From assembly GCA_950022295.1 (NCBI GenBank), contig OX465598.1, forward strand, positions 169,898,001 through 169,962,000: a stretch of DNA of 64,000 nucleotides. The letters are read 5' to 3'. Of the stretch, positions 1-11,289 are shown piece after piece. The translations under genes were made by a program, and so were the position numbers. A model generated the notes under the pieces. That model searched no databases. It saw nothing but the letters and a program-made list of their open reading frames with translations, and was not told the origin of the DNA. Positions within the stretch are counted from its first letter, which is position 1. The number at the start of each line of letters is the position of its first letter. Origin of the DNA: Bromus sterilis (taxonomy: Eukaryota > Streptophyta > Magnoliopsida > Poales > Poaceae).

Positions 1-87
1 AATCTTCGCCTTGTCCACTTCAATTCCCCTCTCAGAAATCTTGTGACCAAGAACGACCCCTTCGTTAACCATGAAGTGGCACTTTTC

Positions 88-555
88 TCAGTTTAGAACT
101 AAATTTGTATCCTCGCATCTCTGCAAAACTTTATTAAGATTGTGGAGACAGTGGTCAAAGGAAGTTCCATAGACGGAGAAATCATCCATGAAGACTTCCA
201 CAATCTCCTCACAGAAACCATGAAAAATAGCAGACATGCACCTCTTAAAAGTAGCAGGTGCATTGCATAAACAAAAATGCACACACCTATAAGCATAAGT
301 ACCATAGGGACACGTGAAAGTGGTGTTCTCTTGATCGTTAGTGTTAACATGAATTGGAGAGAAGCCAGAGTACCCATCAAGATAGCAAAAGTCGGTGTTT
401 TTAGACAACCTCTCAAGCATCTGATCGATAAAGGGCAGCGGGTAATGGTCCTTCCTGGTTGCCTTGTTCAACTTCATGTAGTCAATACACGTTCTATATC
501 CAATAACAACTCTTTGAGGTATTAGTTCATCTTTATCATTAGGAACAACAGTCAT
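88..555 (-). pseudogene. Athila reverse transcriptase fragment
   Basis: An open stretch of 155 codons covers the fingers and palm of a Ty3/gypsy reverse transcriptase, which would copy the element RNA into DNA in the virus-like particle. Visible landmarks are the CIDYMKLNKAT segment, LPFIDQMLERL, FCYLDGYSGF, the TTFTCPYGTYAYR segment, and the FMDD catalytic motif followed by FSVYG. Both aspartates of FMDD and the palm aspartate of YLDGYSGF are kept. The stretch starts after a frame break relative to the protease frame (677-1663) and stops soon after the catalytic loop. Thumb and RNase H are missing or outside the window. Some residues that are usually conserved have changed. Confidence 0.82.
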
Positions 556-676
556 ACCTCCTTTCTTAGGAACACAATGAACTTGACTTACCCACCTACT
601 ACAGCTATAGGATAGATGATACCTGCGGCTTAAATCTTGAGAATCTCTGTCCTAACCACGTCCTTCATCCTTGGTT

Positions 677-1663
677 TCAGCATCGTTGATGATCAACAAC
701 TGGCTTAACATCGGGCTCGAGATTGATTGTGTGTTGGAAAATCGATGGACTAATCCCCTTAAGGTCATCAAGGGTATAGCCAAGGGCACCACGGTGTCTG
801 CGAAGTGTCTCCAATAGTCGCTCTTCTTCAAATCCTGAAAGGTTAGCATTGATAATAACAGGATATATTTTCTTTTCATCTAAATAAGCATACTTGAGCG
901 TATCGGGAAGTGGTTTGAGGTCAAACACCAGGTCTTCTTTTGGTTGTGCTAGGATTCCTAAAGGTTCAACCGAAAGGTTGTGCTTCAGGATAGCAGTTTG
1001 TCTTGTGAATATTTCGTCTAACTCATTTCTCTCCTGCATATGCATATCATTCTCGTGGTAATCCATATATTGTTGCAAAGGATCATTAGGAGGAATAGCA
1101 ATAGAAGCAATATCTTCAATAATTTTATCATGACTAGGTAAATCAGTACCACGAGGCTGATTGGAGAATTTAGAAAAGTTAAATTCATATGGCTCACCAT
1201 TGAATTCAACAGAAACTTTACCTTTTTTGCAGTCTATAATAGCTCCACAAGTTTTGAGGAAAGGCCTACCAAACATAATAGGGCAAAAACTATCTTGCAC
1301 TGAACCAAGTACTAGAAAGTCGGTAGGATACTTTACCTTTCCACATAGGACTTCAACACCTCTCACAATTCCAATGGGAGAGATAGTTTCTTTATTTGCT
1401 AGATAAATAGTAACATCAATCTCCTCAAGTTCACAGGGTGAAATCTCACCCATGATCTCCTGATAGAGTGAATAAGGAATAGCGCTAGCACTCGATCCCA
1501 AATCGCATAGACCGTAATAATTTTGATCTCCTATTTTGACAGATACAACTGGTGTACCTAAAAATGGGCTTTTATTCTTGGCAGTAACAATGTTAGTTGA
1601 AACAACAAAAAAATTTATAATGGAATCCAAAATATCATTAGTAACTAAATCTTTAACCACCAA
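677..1663 (-). pseudogene. Athila protease and start of pol
   Basis: A 328-codon open stretch holds a retropepsin-like aspartic protease near its N-terminus. There is a GTPVVSVKIGD strand, the active-site region LCDLGSSASAIP, and later the FGRPFLKTCGAIID segment that matches the second half of Athila proteases. The stretch then runs into the linker before RT, with a segment ending near HRGALGYTLDDLKGISPS, which in these elements precedes RT. The protease would cleave the Gag-Pol precursor. The frame changes between this stretch and the RT fragment at 88-555, so Pol is broken by at least one indel near 560-680. Confidence 0.8.
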
Positions 1664-1683
1664 AACTTGAGGATCGACCTTGA

Positions 1684-1914
1684 TCAGGTCCTCAGGTTCG
1701 TCATTTCTTCTCTCACTTTTTTTATTATGCCTATAACAAAAGAGTGCTCCCTTATCCTTGTAGGAAAAGGGGGCTTTTCGTATAAAACTGCAGGCAGAAT
1801 AGGGTAAGCAACATGAATATCAACAGGTAATTCTTTAAAGGGTTTATGATACCGATCCTTCCCCTCCTTAGAAGTGTCAATTTGAGAGGCAAAGTTCTTA
1901 CAAAAATCAATCAT
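1684..1914 (-). pseudogene. Gag-protease linker fragment of the same Athila element
   Basis: This short open stretch lies between gag and protease. It contains a proline-rich PPFPTRIREHSFV segment that is commonly found just before the protease in Athila polyproteins. It belongs with 677-1663 but is separated from it by stops. There is no separate function; it is a remnant of the polyprotein linker. Confidence 0.55.
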
Positions 1915-2000
1915 AAGCTAGGAATCAAGACCAATCTTAGAGCAAAAGGTATTAAAACAACCAGTTTTCACATATCTCTCAATGTAATCATGCTCATAAT

Positions 2001-2671
2001 TTATAGTGGGTTCAATACCTTTGTCGATTTCCCAGTCCTCGGTGTTCTCCTGGATCCTCTCAATGAGATCCCATTTTCTTCAATGCTTCTTGTTTGGAAT
2101 ACCCCGCTAGAGGAGGCATCCAACATCTCCTTATCCTGACGAGAAATCCTGGCATAAAAATTTGTAAGTATAATATCTTTGGGGAGTTCATGAATAGGAC
2201 ATTTGAACATTAGGGACTTCAGTCTCCCCAAGCTTGAGCGATGCTTTCTCCGTCACGAGACGAAAATTTATATATGTAATTCCTGTCTCGATGAATTTCA
2301 TGAAGAGGGTAAAATTTTTTATAAAAGAGAGACATAAGCTCTTGCCAATTAAGCAAATGTGAGTTATCGAGGAGCTTATACCAATCTGAAGCTTTATCTA
2401 TAAGCGATACGGAGAACAATTTCTTCATAACAAAATCCCTTGACACACCTGCAAGCTTGAATAATGAACATAGTTGTGATAAATATAGCAAGTGTTCACC
2501 TGGATGTCTGTCTCCTGCATAACGATTAGCCAAGACATAATCGATATTACCAGTTGGTATTTTGTAAGGCACAATTTCAGTAGGGGTAGGAGTGACCACC
2601 ACAGTTGTGGGGCGTTTCCCCATAAACAACGAACCAAGAGTAGAGGTGTCCATAAGGACAAAGAGGAGCAA
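2001..2671 (-). pseudogene. Athila gag (two overlapping frames)
   Basis: Two open stretches in different frames (2219-2671, then 2001-2231) make up a decayed Gag capsid region. Gag would form the virus-like particle that packages the element RNA. The first contains the retrotransposon-gag core: a WYKLLDN segment, NWQELMSLFYKKFYPLHE, and a RDGESIAQAWG end. The second continues with LKSLMFKCPIHELPKDI, which is the next part of the same domain. One frameshift near 2225 separates them. No CCHC zinc knuckle is visible. Confidence 0.75.
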
Positions 2672-2726
2672 AAAAACAGAAATATAAAAACTTCCTTACC
2701 AGCTTCACTTACTAATAGCGCTACGC

Positions 2727-2744
2727 TCCCCGGCAACGGCGCCA
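2727..2744 (-). other. Primer binding site, tRNA-Asp type
   Basis: On the minus strand this reads TGGCGCCGTTGCCGGGGA, the sequence expected to pair with the 3' end of plant tRNA-Asp. It lies 12 bases inside the LTR end. The same site follows the Athila LTRs ending at 35702 and 52341, which supports the LTR boundary chosen here. Confidence 0.88.
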
Positions 2745-2756
2745 GAAAACAGTACT

Positions 2757-4270
2757 TGATGACCCTCAAGTGTAGGGGATCGTTTGTATTGTTTTCGATA
2801 AATAAGAGTGTCGAACCCAATGAGGAGCAGAAGGTATTGGTAAGTGACTTTGGCAAAGAAATAACTACAAACACTGAAACATAGCTTTTTAGGGATTTTC
2901 GGTATCAGCAACAAAAAGGTAAAAGCGAGCAAAGTAAAAGGCACTGAGGAGTAACAAGTGGACCGATCCTTTTGATCAAAGGATAAGCCTGGCATCTGAA
3001 CTTATAAAGGCTAAAGCGTTCTTGAGGACACACGGGAGAAATAGCCACATGCTTTCGCCATATTCCGCATCGGTACTATATGCTGTGTTGATAAGTGTTG
3101 AGTGGGTGGATCTATGCTAGTACACCCTCTAGACTAAGATAAGTGAACTCTTATGATTAAACATCTTGCAAGCATTTTAAAATACAAGATAGTAATTAAG
3201 ACAAAAGCCTAACCAGAGGAATATGATCTATGATCCATTGTTCCCTTGTGCAAAAGCGTGCAAACTGGGGTTCAGGTTTCTGTCACTCCGGCAACCTACC
3301 GGAAGCATTCTTTATACACAATGCAATCCCCTAGGTCCTTAATAAGGCGAAGTGTTGAGTGGTCGACTCACACAACACCACTAGTAAAATAACAACACAA
3401 CTTAAATATCAAACAACACATATTACTTCAACATCATATGACTACTAGCAACTAGACTTCTCCCATGTCCTCAAGAACTAAAGTAACTACTCACAAGACA
3501 TAAAATAGATCATGATCAGAGGGGATAAATAGATGATAAACAATCTGGACACAATGATATTTCTCCAACAAAACTCAATAGCATTCATCACATGGTAGCA
3601 ATCAACACTGGTAGAGTAAAGAGGATAGATAGTACGGATTATAACACAAGTTAAACTTGTGAGGGGAGATAGGATGAATATGGAGATGGTGCTGATGTTG
3701 GGGAGGATGTTGATGATGATCTCGATGATGCCCGTGATGATGGTGATGAAGATGGCGATGATCTCCCCTTCTGGGAGGTGTTCTCCCTGGCGGAATCTGC
3801 CCGCCGGAGATGTCTTTTCTTCTTTGTAGATTTCCGCCACGGAGCGGCGGAGGAACTCGCGAAACTCCTCCTCCTTTAGGGTTTTCGGTTGACGAGTGAT
3901 ATATAGGCCAGAGGGGGGAGACGGGAGTAGCCCAGGGGTCCAAGCGCCCTCCCGGCGCGGGCAAGGGTCGGGTCGCGCCAGGTGGCCGCCTGGGCACCCT
4001 GTGGACCCCTCTTGCTCCTGTTTTGCGTGTCCTCGTCATCCTTCTGGAAAACGGCCTCCGTTGATTTTCAGGTAATTTGGAGGTCTTCTATTTCAGCAAC
4101 TCAACGTCCACTTTTTATCGCTGAATCCTGCGTCTACTGCTTCTGCATCGGAAAGTTGCAAACTGTGTAAAACAAGCCAAAACAACATAAGAGTAGCATC
4201 ATAACATGAAATATATCAATGAATAGGAAAGAATTACTATATAAAATAGTGATGCATTTTTGACGTATCA
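2757..4270 (-). repeat. 5' LTR of the minus-strand Athila element
   Basis: On the minus strand it begins TGATACGTCAAAAATGC at 4270 and ends GGGTCATCA at 2757, giving the short TGAT/ATCA terminal inversion and a length of 1514 bp. The PBS follows directly. A TATATAT box on the minus strand (3899-3905) lies mid-LTR and is a candidate promoter. The first nine bases match the other Athila LTRs in the window, but the following sequence differs, so this is a different subfamily. The His-codon-rich open stretches at 3487-4039 are low-complexity readings of the LTR, not genes. Confidence 0.82.
3899..3905 (-). promoter_or_regulatory. Candidate LTR TATA box
   Basis: TATATAT on the minus strand, in the middle of the 1.5-kb LTR and in the position where the U3/R promoter of related LTRs lies. 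The motif is short and is judged by position only. Confidence 0.4.
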
Positions 4271-4844
4271 CCATGGTCCAAGGTAGACTACTCACGGATC
4301 ATCCGGAAAGCGTCCATGGTGGAGGGGAAGCTCCCGAAGGTCAATCCTCCCTCCGGCAGTGTGCCGGGTAGAGGTCTGCTGGCGCTCACGATCTTGGAAG
4401 CGTGGCGGCGGCGGAACAGAGGCGAGATCGCGAAAAAGGGTTCTTTCTCCGGAAGTTTCACGTCACGGAGAATATATAGGCGAAGTTGGGTAGCCAGGGG
4501 GCCCACCAGGTGTCCAGGCGCCCTGGTGGCGCGGCCAAGCCCTAGGCCGCGCCACCTGGCCGCCCGGGCACCAGGTGGGGCTCCTCTGGCCCTTATTCGG
4601 GACTCCAGAAGCTTCCATTGCACTGATTTTTTTATCTGATTTTCCTGAATTTTTTGAGCACTTTTAATATGGGGGAACCTGAAATAGAAAACAACAGAAA
4701 ATAGGAACTGGCATTGTGGTGCACTGAGTTAATAAGTTAGTCCAAATATGATCAAAATTGTATGGAAGTGTATCTAGATCATAGCAATATCACATAAAAA
4801 TGCATGGAGCAAGCAGAAATTATAGATACGTTTGGGACGTATCA
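4271..4844 (-). repeat. Partial LTR of an older Athila element, interrupted at 4270
   Basis: On the minus strand it opens TGATACGTCCCAAACGTATC at 4844 and follows the solo LTR at 13205-14848 and the LTRs at 34054 and 50687 through the segment ending TTGGACCATGG. There it is cut by the insertion of the Athila element at 1-4270. The rest of the LTR lies off the left edge. It is itself inserted in the old copia integrase, whose sequence resumes at 4845. Confidence 0.85.
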
Positions 4845-5646
4845 ACACTGCCTGTCATGTCATCAACAAGGTTTACCTTCATAAATTCCTGAAGAAAACT
4901 TCACATGAGCTTTTCACTGGTAACATGCTCAATGTATCATATATTAGGGTATTTTGTCTCCTTGTTTTATTAGAGATATGAATCATAGCTTGCCTCTAAG
5001 GCACATGAAGGTTTTCTACTAGGTTATGTATCAAATTCTCACACTTACAGAGTGTATAACTCCCACTTTGGGAAGGTTATGGAAAATGTAAATGTGAGGT
5101 TTGATGAAACTAATGGCTCTCAAAAGGAGCATTTGTCTCATGATGTAGACGAACCTCCTCTTGTTGAAGTGATCAGGTCCATGGCTATTGGAGAGATTCG
5201 CCCTGTCGAAACAAATACTCGTCAAACTAACAGGGATGATGATGGTCCTATGTTCCCACACATATCCCGGGGCGCTGGAGATCAACATCCTGAAGCTAAT
5301 GATGGATTGGACGGAGAAGAACACAGGAACGAGGAGAATGCAAATCCTGAAGGAAATGCAGACCCCGAAGGAAATGTTGATCCTGAAGGAAATGCCAATC
5401 CTGAAGGAGATGTCGATTCCGAAGAAGAACCCGAGCCACAAGCTAATGAAAATGCACCATCTCATGTGCGAAGAAGAGTTGATGTTGATTCATCCTCAAA
5501 GAAATTCAACAACCAGGTCGCCCCACAACTCGCTCTCGTACTCGTTTGGCTAACTTCTGTGGAAACTTTTCGTTTGTCTCCATGCTAGAACCTTCAAAGT
5601 TTGATGAAGCCATGAAGGATCCATATTGGTTAACTGCTATGCTCGA
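4845..5646 (+). pseudogene. Old copia integrase C-terminal part and integrase-RT linker
   Basis: The beginning matches the younger copia at about 23930 onward (the ACHIVNRVYLHKF region of integrase), but stops and indels are frequent. From about 5050 a clear open stretch follows: VNVRFDETNGSQKEHL matches VDVRFDESDGSQREHL of the younger copy. It then becomes an acidic, Asn/Pro/Glu-rich linker with a short internal repeat (5343-5414), and after a frame change continues with LANFCGNFSFVS before RT. Homology stops at 5646, where a truncated LTR begins; about 20 codons of RT leader are missing between 5646 and 9183. Confidence 0.78.
5343..5414 (+). repeat. Four copies of an 18-bp coding minisatellite
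   Basis: Units start at 5343, 5361, 5379 and 5397 around the core CCTGAAGGAAATG, with a fifth degraded unit to 5432. They encode a six-residue motif of the N/D-P-E-G-N-A/V type in the integrase-RT linker. The younger copia has a similarly acidic linker but no clean repeat, so the expansion is specific to the old copy. Confidence 0.85.
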
Positions 5647-8600
5647 AGTTTTCTCGGAACGGTTCCAGTACGAGGTGAACGCCGCCGGCTCGACGCGCTG
5701 ATCGCGCAGTTTGAAGTTTTACCCGAGGTCATGCGGACCCCCGGCGGTCAGAAACGTAAACACCGCGCGCGAGAGAGAAAAACCGGGGATGTTTTTGCAA
5801 ACTGCCAGCCACCTGGGCTATATAAAGACCACCACTCCCCCACCTCTTTCTAGGGTTTCCCTAAGCCAAAATTTGCAGCCACACCCCCTAGATCTGCTCC
5901 AAATTTTCCCTCACATCCTCCTCTCCCCGAAACCCTAGATCTGAAGCAATTTCAGCCCTCAGATCAGCCAACCAGTGGCCCAGATGAAGCCCACGTCATC
6001 CCAGCCGCCGCTCCAGCCGATCCGGGCCCCGTAGGGCCCTCCCCACCGCCGCCGCGGCCCGCCTCGGGCCCGAGCCGGGCCGGATCGCTGCCGCCGCGCC
6101 TTTTCCCGTGGAGGAGCTCCTCCAGACCGGCGAGCCGCCGGCGAGCCGCACGCCTCGCCACCAGCCGAGCCCGGGTCGCCTCTCCTCCCGCGCCTGCGCT
6201 CCTCTTCCTATTCTCTCCCTCACCGCGCCCTCCTCTGTCCTCCAGGAGTGCCGCCGCGCCATGGGAGCTCGGCCTCGCGAGCTCGCGTCGCCGGAGTTCG
6301 TTGCGCTGCCCCGAAAAGCCGCCGCCACCCCGCCGCAGATCCGGCGCCCCGCGCCTCCCTTCCCGCCTGCCACACCACCTGCGCGGCCTCGCCGCTCACC
6401 GGAGCACCGACGGGGCGCCGCCGCCTCCACCCAGGCGCTTGATCCAGTCGGGATTGAGTCGGCCGATCCAGCGCCTGCTGGCTGCTGCGCTCGTGGTGGG
6501 CCGGCCTCCCAGCCAATGCCCCAACGGCCCAAGGCGCCCCCTCGGCCCATCTCTCCCCCATCCCTCCTCCTCGCCTGGGCGCGCCCAGTGCTATCCTCCG
6601 CCCACGCCGCGCCATGGGCCACGGCCCAGAGGTGAGGTGCCCGCTTTTTTTTTCTTTCTTTTTATTTATTTCTTTGTTGATGTGCTGCTGTTGGGCCGGC
6701 CCATGAGCATTTTTTGCCTGGTGCGATTTTAATTATCCCGCACCCACTGTGTTTAGGCCCAACAGTAGCTTTTCGGCCCAGTAGTTTTTTTATTCTTTTC
6801 TGGTTTTAATTTATTGGCAGATTGTATTATTACTTTCCGGTGCCCGTATCTTTTAGACCGTAGCTCGGATCGGGATGCGTAAAACATGAAAGTTGCTTAG
6901 TTTTTCGTGTAGAATAATAAAATGTTAATCTTTTCCATGTTTGACTTTGTCTACATGTTGTTTGACTACTAATCACATCGCATGCCACTGTAACTTGTTT
7001 ATTTAATAACTTTTTAACCGTTGCTCCGATTAAAATGTTCTTTATATGTAACTTGACTAGAATTGAAGTTAGATTGTGTTTATGCTGTTCTTTCTTGCTA
7101 ATAAAAATAATAAAATATTGTTTAGGGCAAAACAGTACCCCTCACTTAAAGTGACTAGATTAGATAGTTTATTTATGCTTCACCTCTTGCCATGTTTGTG
7201 TGCTATGCCATGCTTGAGTGATATGCCATGTTAACAACCTTTGCTCATCTTGTGTAGCTAAACAACTCGAACCATCGTAAAACGTGCGGTATCGTAGCGT
7301 GTGACGAGTACCCCACTTAACCTGTTAGTAATCGCTCTCGACAGTAGGTGCGATGTCTCGTGTTGCCTTCTTGTTGATGCTTGCTCGTGTTTGCTTCGTA
7401 GTAATAGATGCTTGCTCGTTGATTGCTTTCCAGTGTTTACCGTCTTGTGTGCTTCCACGGGTACCTCTCGGAGACGATGCGAGCTTGCGATCCACTTCAC
7501 CGTTGGAACCCGACTTATCAACAGGCAAGGACTATACATTACTTATGATCCATTCTATTTCAACCAGCGGTTTGCATGCTAGTATAGGTTAGGTTCGATG
7601 TTTGATCCTACCACATGTTTACAGCCTCTTTCAAAACGATACAGCCATGTCCTCTCCCAGCAAACCTTGTACTGCTATGTTACTATTTCTCGTTGCTCAG
7701 CCCCTGCTTAGTATCCATGCTTAGGATGCTACGATGTTACCCTGTTACTCCTTGGTTCAGGATATCACATTATTATATTGTTGTTGATGATATGATTATT
7801 ATAATGTTGACTATATTCGACGAAGGATGGAAGGTCTAGGCTATCCCGCCCCGACGCTTTGTTCCATACAAGTCACCTAGGATCCGAGTTCCGGGTATTG
7901 GTTTTAAGACTGAGCGTGCCTAACCGCGTGTGGGATTTTATGGGGTCCCCTTTTCTTACCTACCTAGCTTCAAACATTTCTAGTGGTGGCCCAAGCTGAT
8001 TTACCATTTGAAAACCGTGTGTGTGTCTGTTGGGTCGCTCCTGGCAGATATTCTTTAAAATAACTTGGGACAGCGGAGACATGGTTTCTTTGTTGGTCCA
8101 CCCCATGGAGCTAGGGGGCTGACCACATCTGTTTGGGTAGCTAACCCGACCTCATCGAGACGGTAGAGGCCGATTCGAGAGCGCGTCCGGCTTTTGAGTT
8201 GGATGTCGACTCACTGGGGGCCACCCAGATTTGTGCGTTGTTAGTTAGAGGGACCTATCGTTCCGGATCTCTTGGGACTAAATTATCAAATGGTTGCCTA
8301 TCATGGGTAGCAACTGAGAGAGATGGGCGTGCGTGCGGAGCCTTGTAATGGGCAGTTGGTACACCCCTACAGGGTTAAATCTTTTCGAGAAGCCATGTCC
8401 ACGGTTATGGACGACTTGAGACCTACTTCTTGTTCATAGACAACAACAACTGAGATAATCTTAATATAATTTGATCAATGTGTGTGTGTGCCTTGACTGC
8501 TTCTTCTTCGTCGGGATGCGAAGAGGAGGACAAGGATACGATAGGTGTTATGTTTGCGTAAGTAGTTGATAGCAAGACTTGTAGGAGGCGATTCCTCATC

Positions 8601-9182
8601 GAATGCTTGGCTTCTTACCTTACTCTCTAGATCGTTAGCCACTTCATAAATGCTAGTGCGGCAGCAACCTCACCACTTACCCCATCCTTACCGTAAACTA
8701 CTAGTTGTCCTAGAATGAGGAGTGATGAAGTCCTTGCTGGGTCAGATGACCACTACAGTTGGATGCTGAGTACCTCTGTACTCATGATACTACCCCCAAT
8801 CTCTTTTCAGGGTTCTTGATCGACAATAGCTATGGTGATCGACGTTTCACGTGGAGACTCGACGACGACTAGTTAGGCGGATCCCGATGGAGGGCCTGGA
8901 CCCGTGTGGTTATGGGGATCGATGTGTTTCTCTTTGCCACTAGGCATTCGATTGTAGTCTATACTCAGACATGTATCTTCCGCTGTTGTATTGTATTTAA
9001 GGCAGTTGTATGCCGATTGTATGAGATGTTGTATCCTTGTATGTGTAATGTTTATGATATCATGTTGGAAATCCGGGGCATAGTGCTATGTCATATGTCG
9101 CGGTGGGACCGATATGTGCTTCGTCCCCGGATCTGGATAGAAACATCTAGATCTGGAATAGTATCGCATATCGGGCCTTACA
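5647..9182 (+). repeat. 5'-truncated solo LTR of the 3.8-kb LTR family
   Basis: From TTCTCGGAACGGTTCCAG to the end CATATCGGGCCTTACA this follows the LTRs at 36337-49002. It lacks the first roughly 280 bases of the LTR, and no primer site or internal sequence follows. The right end is exact and old copia RT resumes immediately at 9183. The left end is not an LTR terminus: LTR start and a bit of copia RT were lost together, pointing to one deletion across the left junction after insertion. Small differences from the array LTRs run throughout. The GC-rich 5990-6640 block and its open stretches on both strands are part of the LTR, not a gene. Confidence 0.88.
5819..5827 (+). promoter_or_regulatory. 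LTR TATA box of the 3.8-kb family
   Basis: TATATAAAG followed by GACCACCAC and, about 25 bases on, TCTAGGGTTTCCC. The same arrangement is kept in the three array LTRs near 36806, 41216 and 45647. It marks the likely transcription start just upstream of the GC-rich leader. Confidence 0.65.
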
Positions 9183-10614
9183 CCTGATCCCATTAAGCAC
9201 AACATCATTGGTACAAAGTGGATTTTTTGCAACAAGCAAGATGAAGATTTTATTGTAGTAAGAAATAAAGCAAGACTGGTTGCACAAAGTTACACCCAAA
9301 TCGAAGGTATCAATTTCGGAAAAACTTATGCTCCAGTTGCTCGTCTCGAATCTATTCGTGTTATGCTTGCTTTTGCCAATTTAAACGGTATCCTGCTTTA
9401 TCAAATGGATCTGAAAAATGCTTTTCTTAACGAAGAAATCGAAGAAGAAGTGTATGTTATGCACCCCCAGGTTTTGAAGACTCGAAGAATCCTGACATGG
9501 TGTACAGGTTGCACAAAGATCTTTATGGGTTAAAGCAAGCACCTCGTGCTTGGTATGACACCCTCAAGGATTTCCTTATGAAGAAAGGCTTCAAACAGGA
9601 ACAACTGACCCAACTCTTTTCACTTGTTCTTATAACAGTGATTTGTTTTTATGTCAAATATATGTAAATGATATTATTCTTGCCTGCACTAACACTGCTA
9701 TCAGCGAAGAATTTGCCAAAATGAGGTCGAAGAAATATGAGATTTCCATGATGGGTGAATTGAAGTTCTTCCTTGGACTTCAAATCCTTCAACAAAAGAA
9801 CGGCTCATTCATTTCTCAAGAAAAATATCTCAAGGATTTCCTGAAGAAGTTTGGACTTACTGATTGCAAAACGATAAAGACTCTAATGCCTACCAATGGC
9901 TTCCTAGATGCAGATGAGAAGGGAAAACCCTTCGATCAGAAGAAGTATCGGTCTATGATTGGTTATCTTTAATACTTATGTGCATCTAGCCCTGACATTA
10001 TGCTTTCAATATGTATTTGTGCTCGCTTTCAGGCAAATCCAAAGTAATCACATCATGTTGCTGTAAAGCGAATTCTTCGGTATCTTGCCCACACACCTAC
10101 CTTGGGCTTGTGGTATCCCAAGGGTGCTCAGTTTGATCTGATTGGCTATTCTGATTCGGATTGGGCTGGTGATTGAGTTGATAGGAAATCCACCTCAGGC
10201 ACTTGTAATTTCCTCGGAAGATCACTTGTTTGTTGGGCTTCGAGGAAGCAAAATTGTGTATTAATATCAACTGCTGAAGACGAATACATTGCTGCTGGCT
10301 CATGCTGCACTTAGATTCCTTGGCTTAAGTAGACGGTGAAGGATTATGGAATTCATGTGAAGAAAATTCCTCTCCTATGTGACAATGAGAGTTCTATCAA
10401 AATTTCTCACAATCTAGTACAACACTCTCGCACGAAGCATATTGATATTCTCCATCATTTTCTTCGTGATCATGTTCAGCGTGAAGATATTGTGATTAGT
10501 CATGTCAGAACTGAAGATCAATTGGCGGATATATTCACGAAACCATTAGATGAGAAAAGGTTCCGTGTGTGGAGATGTGAGATCAATATTTTGGACTCAT
10601 GCAATGTTCTGTAA
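9183..10614 (+). pseudogene. Old copia reverse transcriptase and RNase H
   Basis: Translated pieces in shifting frames match the younger copia Pol. Visible are HNIIGTKWIF, KARLVAQSYTQIEG, RLESIRVMLAFAN, YQMDLKNAFLNEE (a palm aspartate kept), a frame break near 9460, then the QIYVNDIILACTN stretch (9643-9972). The usual YVDD box reads YVND here, so one catalytic aspartate is lost. RNase H follows with SDSDWAGD, STAEDEYIAAG, LCDNESSIKISHN and the C-terminal TKPLDEKRF. Several in-frame stops lie at 9970-10330. The final open stretch 10336-10614 ends at the same place as Pol in the younger copy. The product would have been RT/RNase H; this copy is dead. Confidence 0.85.
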
Positions 10615-11072
10615 GATCGAACCTTTTCCTCCCTCTACATATTCATTTACTTTGTTCGCAAGTTTGGTTTTGTTTTTCGTTTTTCCTTCCAGTTCTTTCT
10701 TTTGTTTTGATTGGATTTATTCCTCCTTGGTTATCACCTTTAGCTTCGTTGATGTTTTTCTTCGAGGTGATGAGTTTCAAACCCTACCCCTTTTATTCTT
10801 TTTCTCTCTTACTCTATCTTTCTAAAATGGTTGAGCACTCTTTAAATGGAAAGTATTTTGCTTCAAACGTCATTAAGTTCCGAATCAAATGCTTCCAATT
10901 TTATGAAAGTTTTTACTAAACGCGAAGACTTATTCTTCGGTTGTTGAGATCCCGTCAATTTCGGGTCGTTGAGATTCTCTCTCGATTCGCTACCATATCC
11001 ACACCGTAGAATCCGGAGAGACTGCCGCTGGGAGCCGTCCGATGCGTTCTGACAACTCTGTCAGACCGGCCC
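10615..11072 (+). other. Post-pol spacer of the old copia
   Basis: There is no credible coding sequence here. It begins T-rich and becomes more GC-rich toward 11000. It corresponds to the spacer 26156-26818 of the younger copia, which likewise ends in a TATA box. I see no other element in it. Confidence 0.6.
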
Positions 11073-11080
11073 TATATAAG
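11073..11080 (+). promoter_or_regulatory. Internal TATA box upstream of the old copia aORF
   Basis: TATATAAG preceded by a C/G-rich stretch and followed by an Ala/Pro-coding-like, C-rich leader. Position and surroundings match the TATAAATAG at 26819 of the younger copia: both lie behind pol, ahead of a leader, a predicted intron and the aORF. The inferred role is a second promoter inside the element. Confidence 0.6.
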
Positions 11081-11289
11081 GCATCCCCCAGCGACACCCA
11101 AGCCACCCCGTTCACTCCGTCTCTCCCGCAAACCCTATATCTCTCCGAGCGCACCACCATGCACCTCCAACTCGCCGACAACTGCGCCGCTTCGCTGCTG
11201 GACAGCCGCCGCCGTGGACTTCCCCGCCGACGACGAGCACTTCCTCTCCGCTCCTCGCGGCCGTAGCCGCTCGACGACACCGAGTTAGG

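Larger units (their letters stand above)
1..4270 (-). mobile_element. Athila-type Ty3/gypsy element, 5' portion, leaves the window on the left
   Basis: Read on the minus strand the order is LTR (4270-2757), tRNA-Asp type primer site, gag, protease and reverse transcriptase, and the element runs off the left edge. This is the gypsy order expected before RNase H and integrase. The RT wording around LPFIDQMLERL and the FMDD active site are typical of the plant Athila clade, as is the primer site. The element lies inside another Athila LTR (4271-4844), so it is younger than that copy. The five bases at 4271-4275 (ccatg) would be one target duplication; its partner is outside the window. All reading frames are broken, so the copy is not autonomous as it stands. 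Confidence 0.85.

Noticed and set aside
3487..4039. Histidine-rich and Arg/Pro-rich open stretches on the minus strand
   Set aside because: They lie wholly inside an Athila LTR and come from GATGAT/CATCAT-type simple sequence; no start context or family similarity.
5964..6732. Several Ala/Arg/Pro-rich open stretches on both strands, gene-like GC content
   Set aside because: The block is the GC-rich leader of a truncated long LTR and recurs in three other LTR copies; high GC makes stops rare in all frames.
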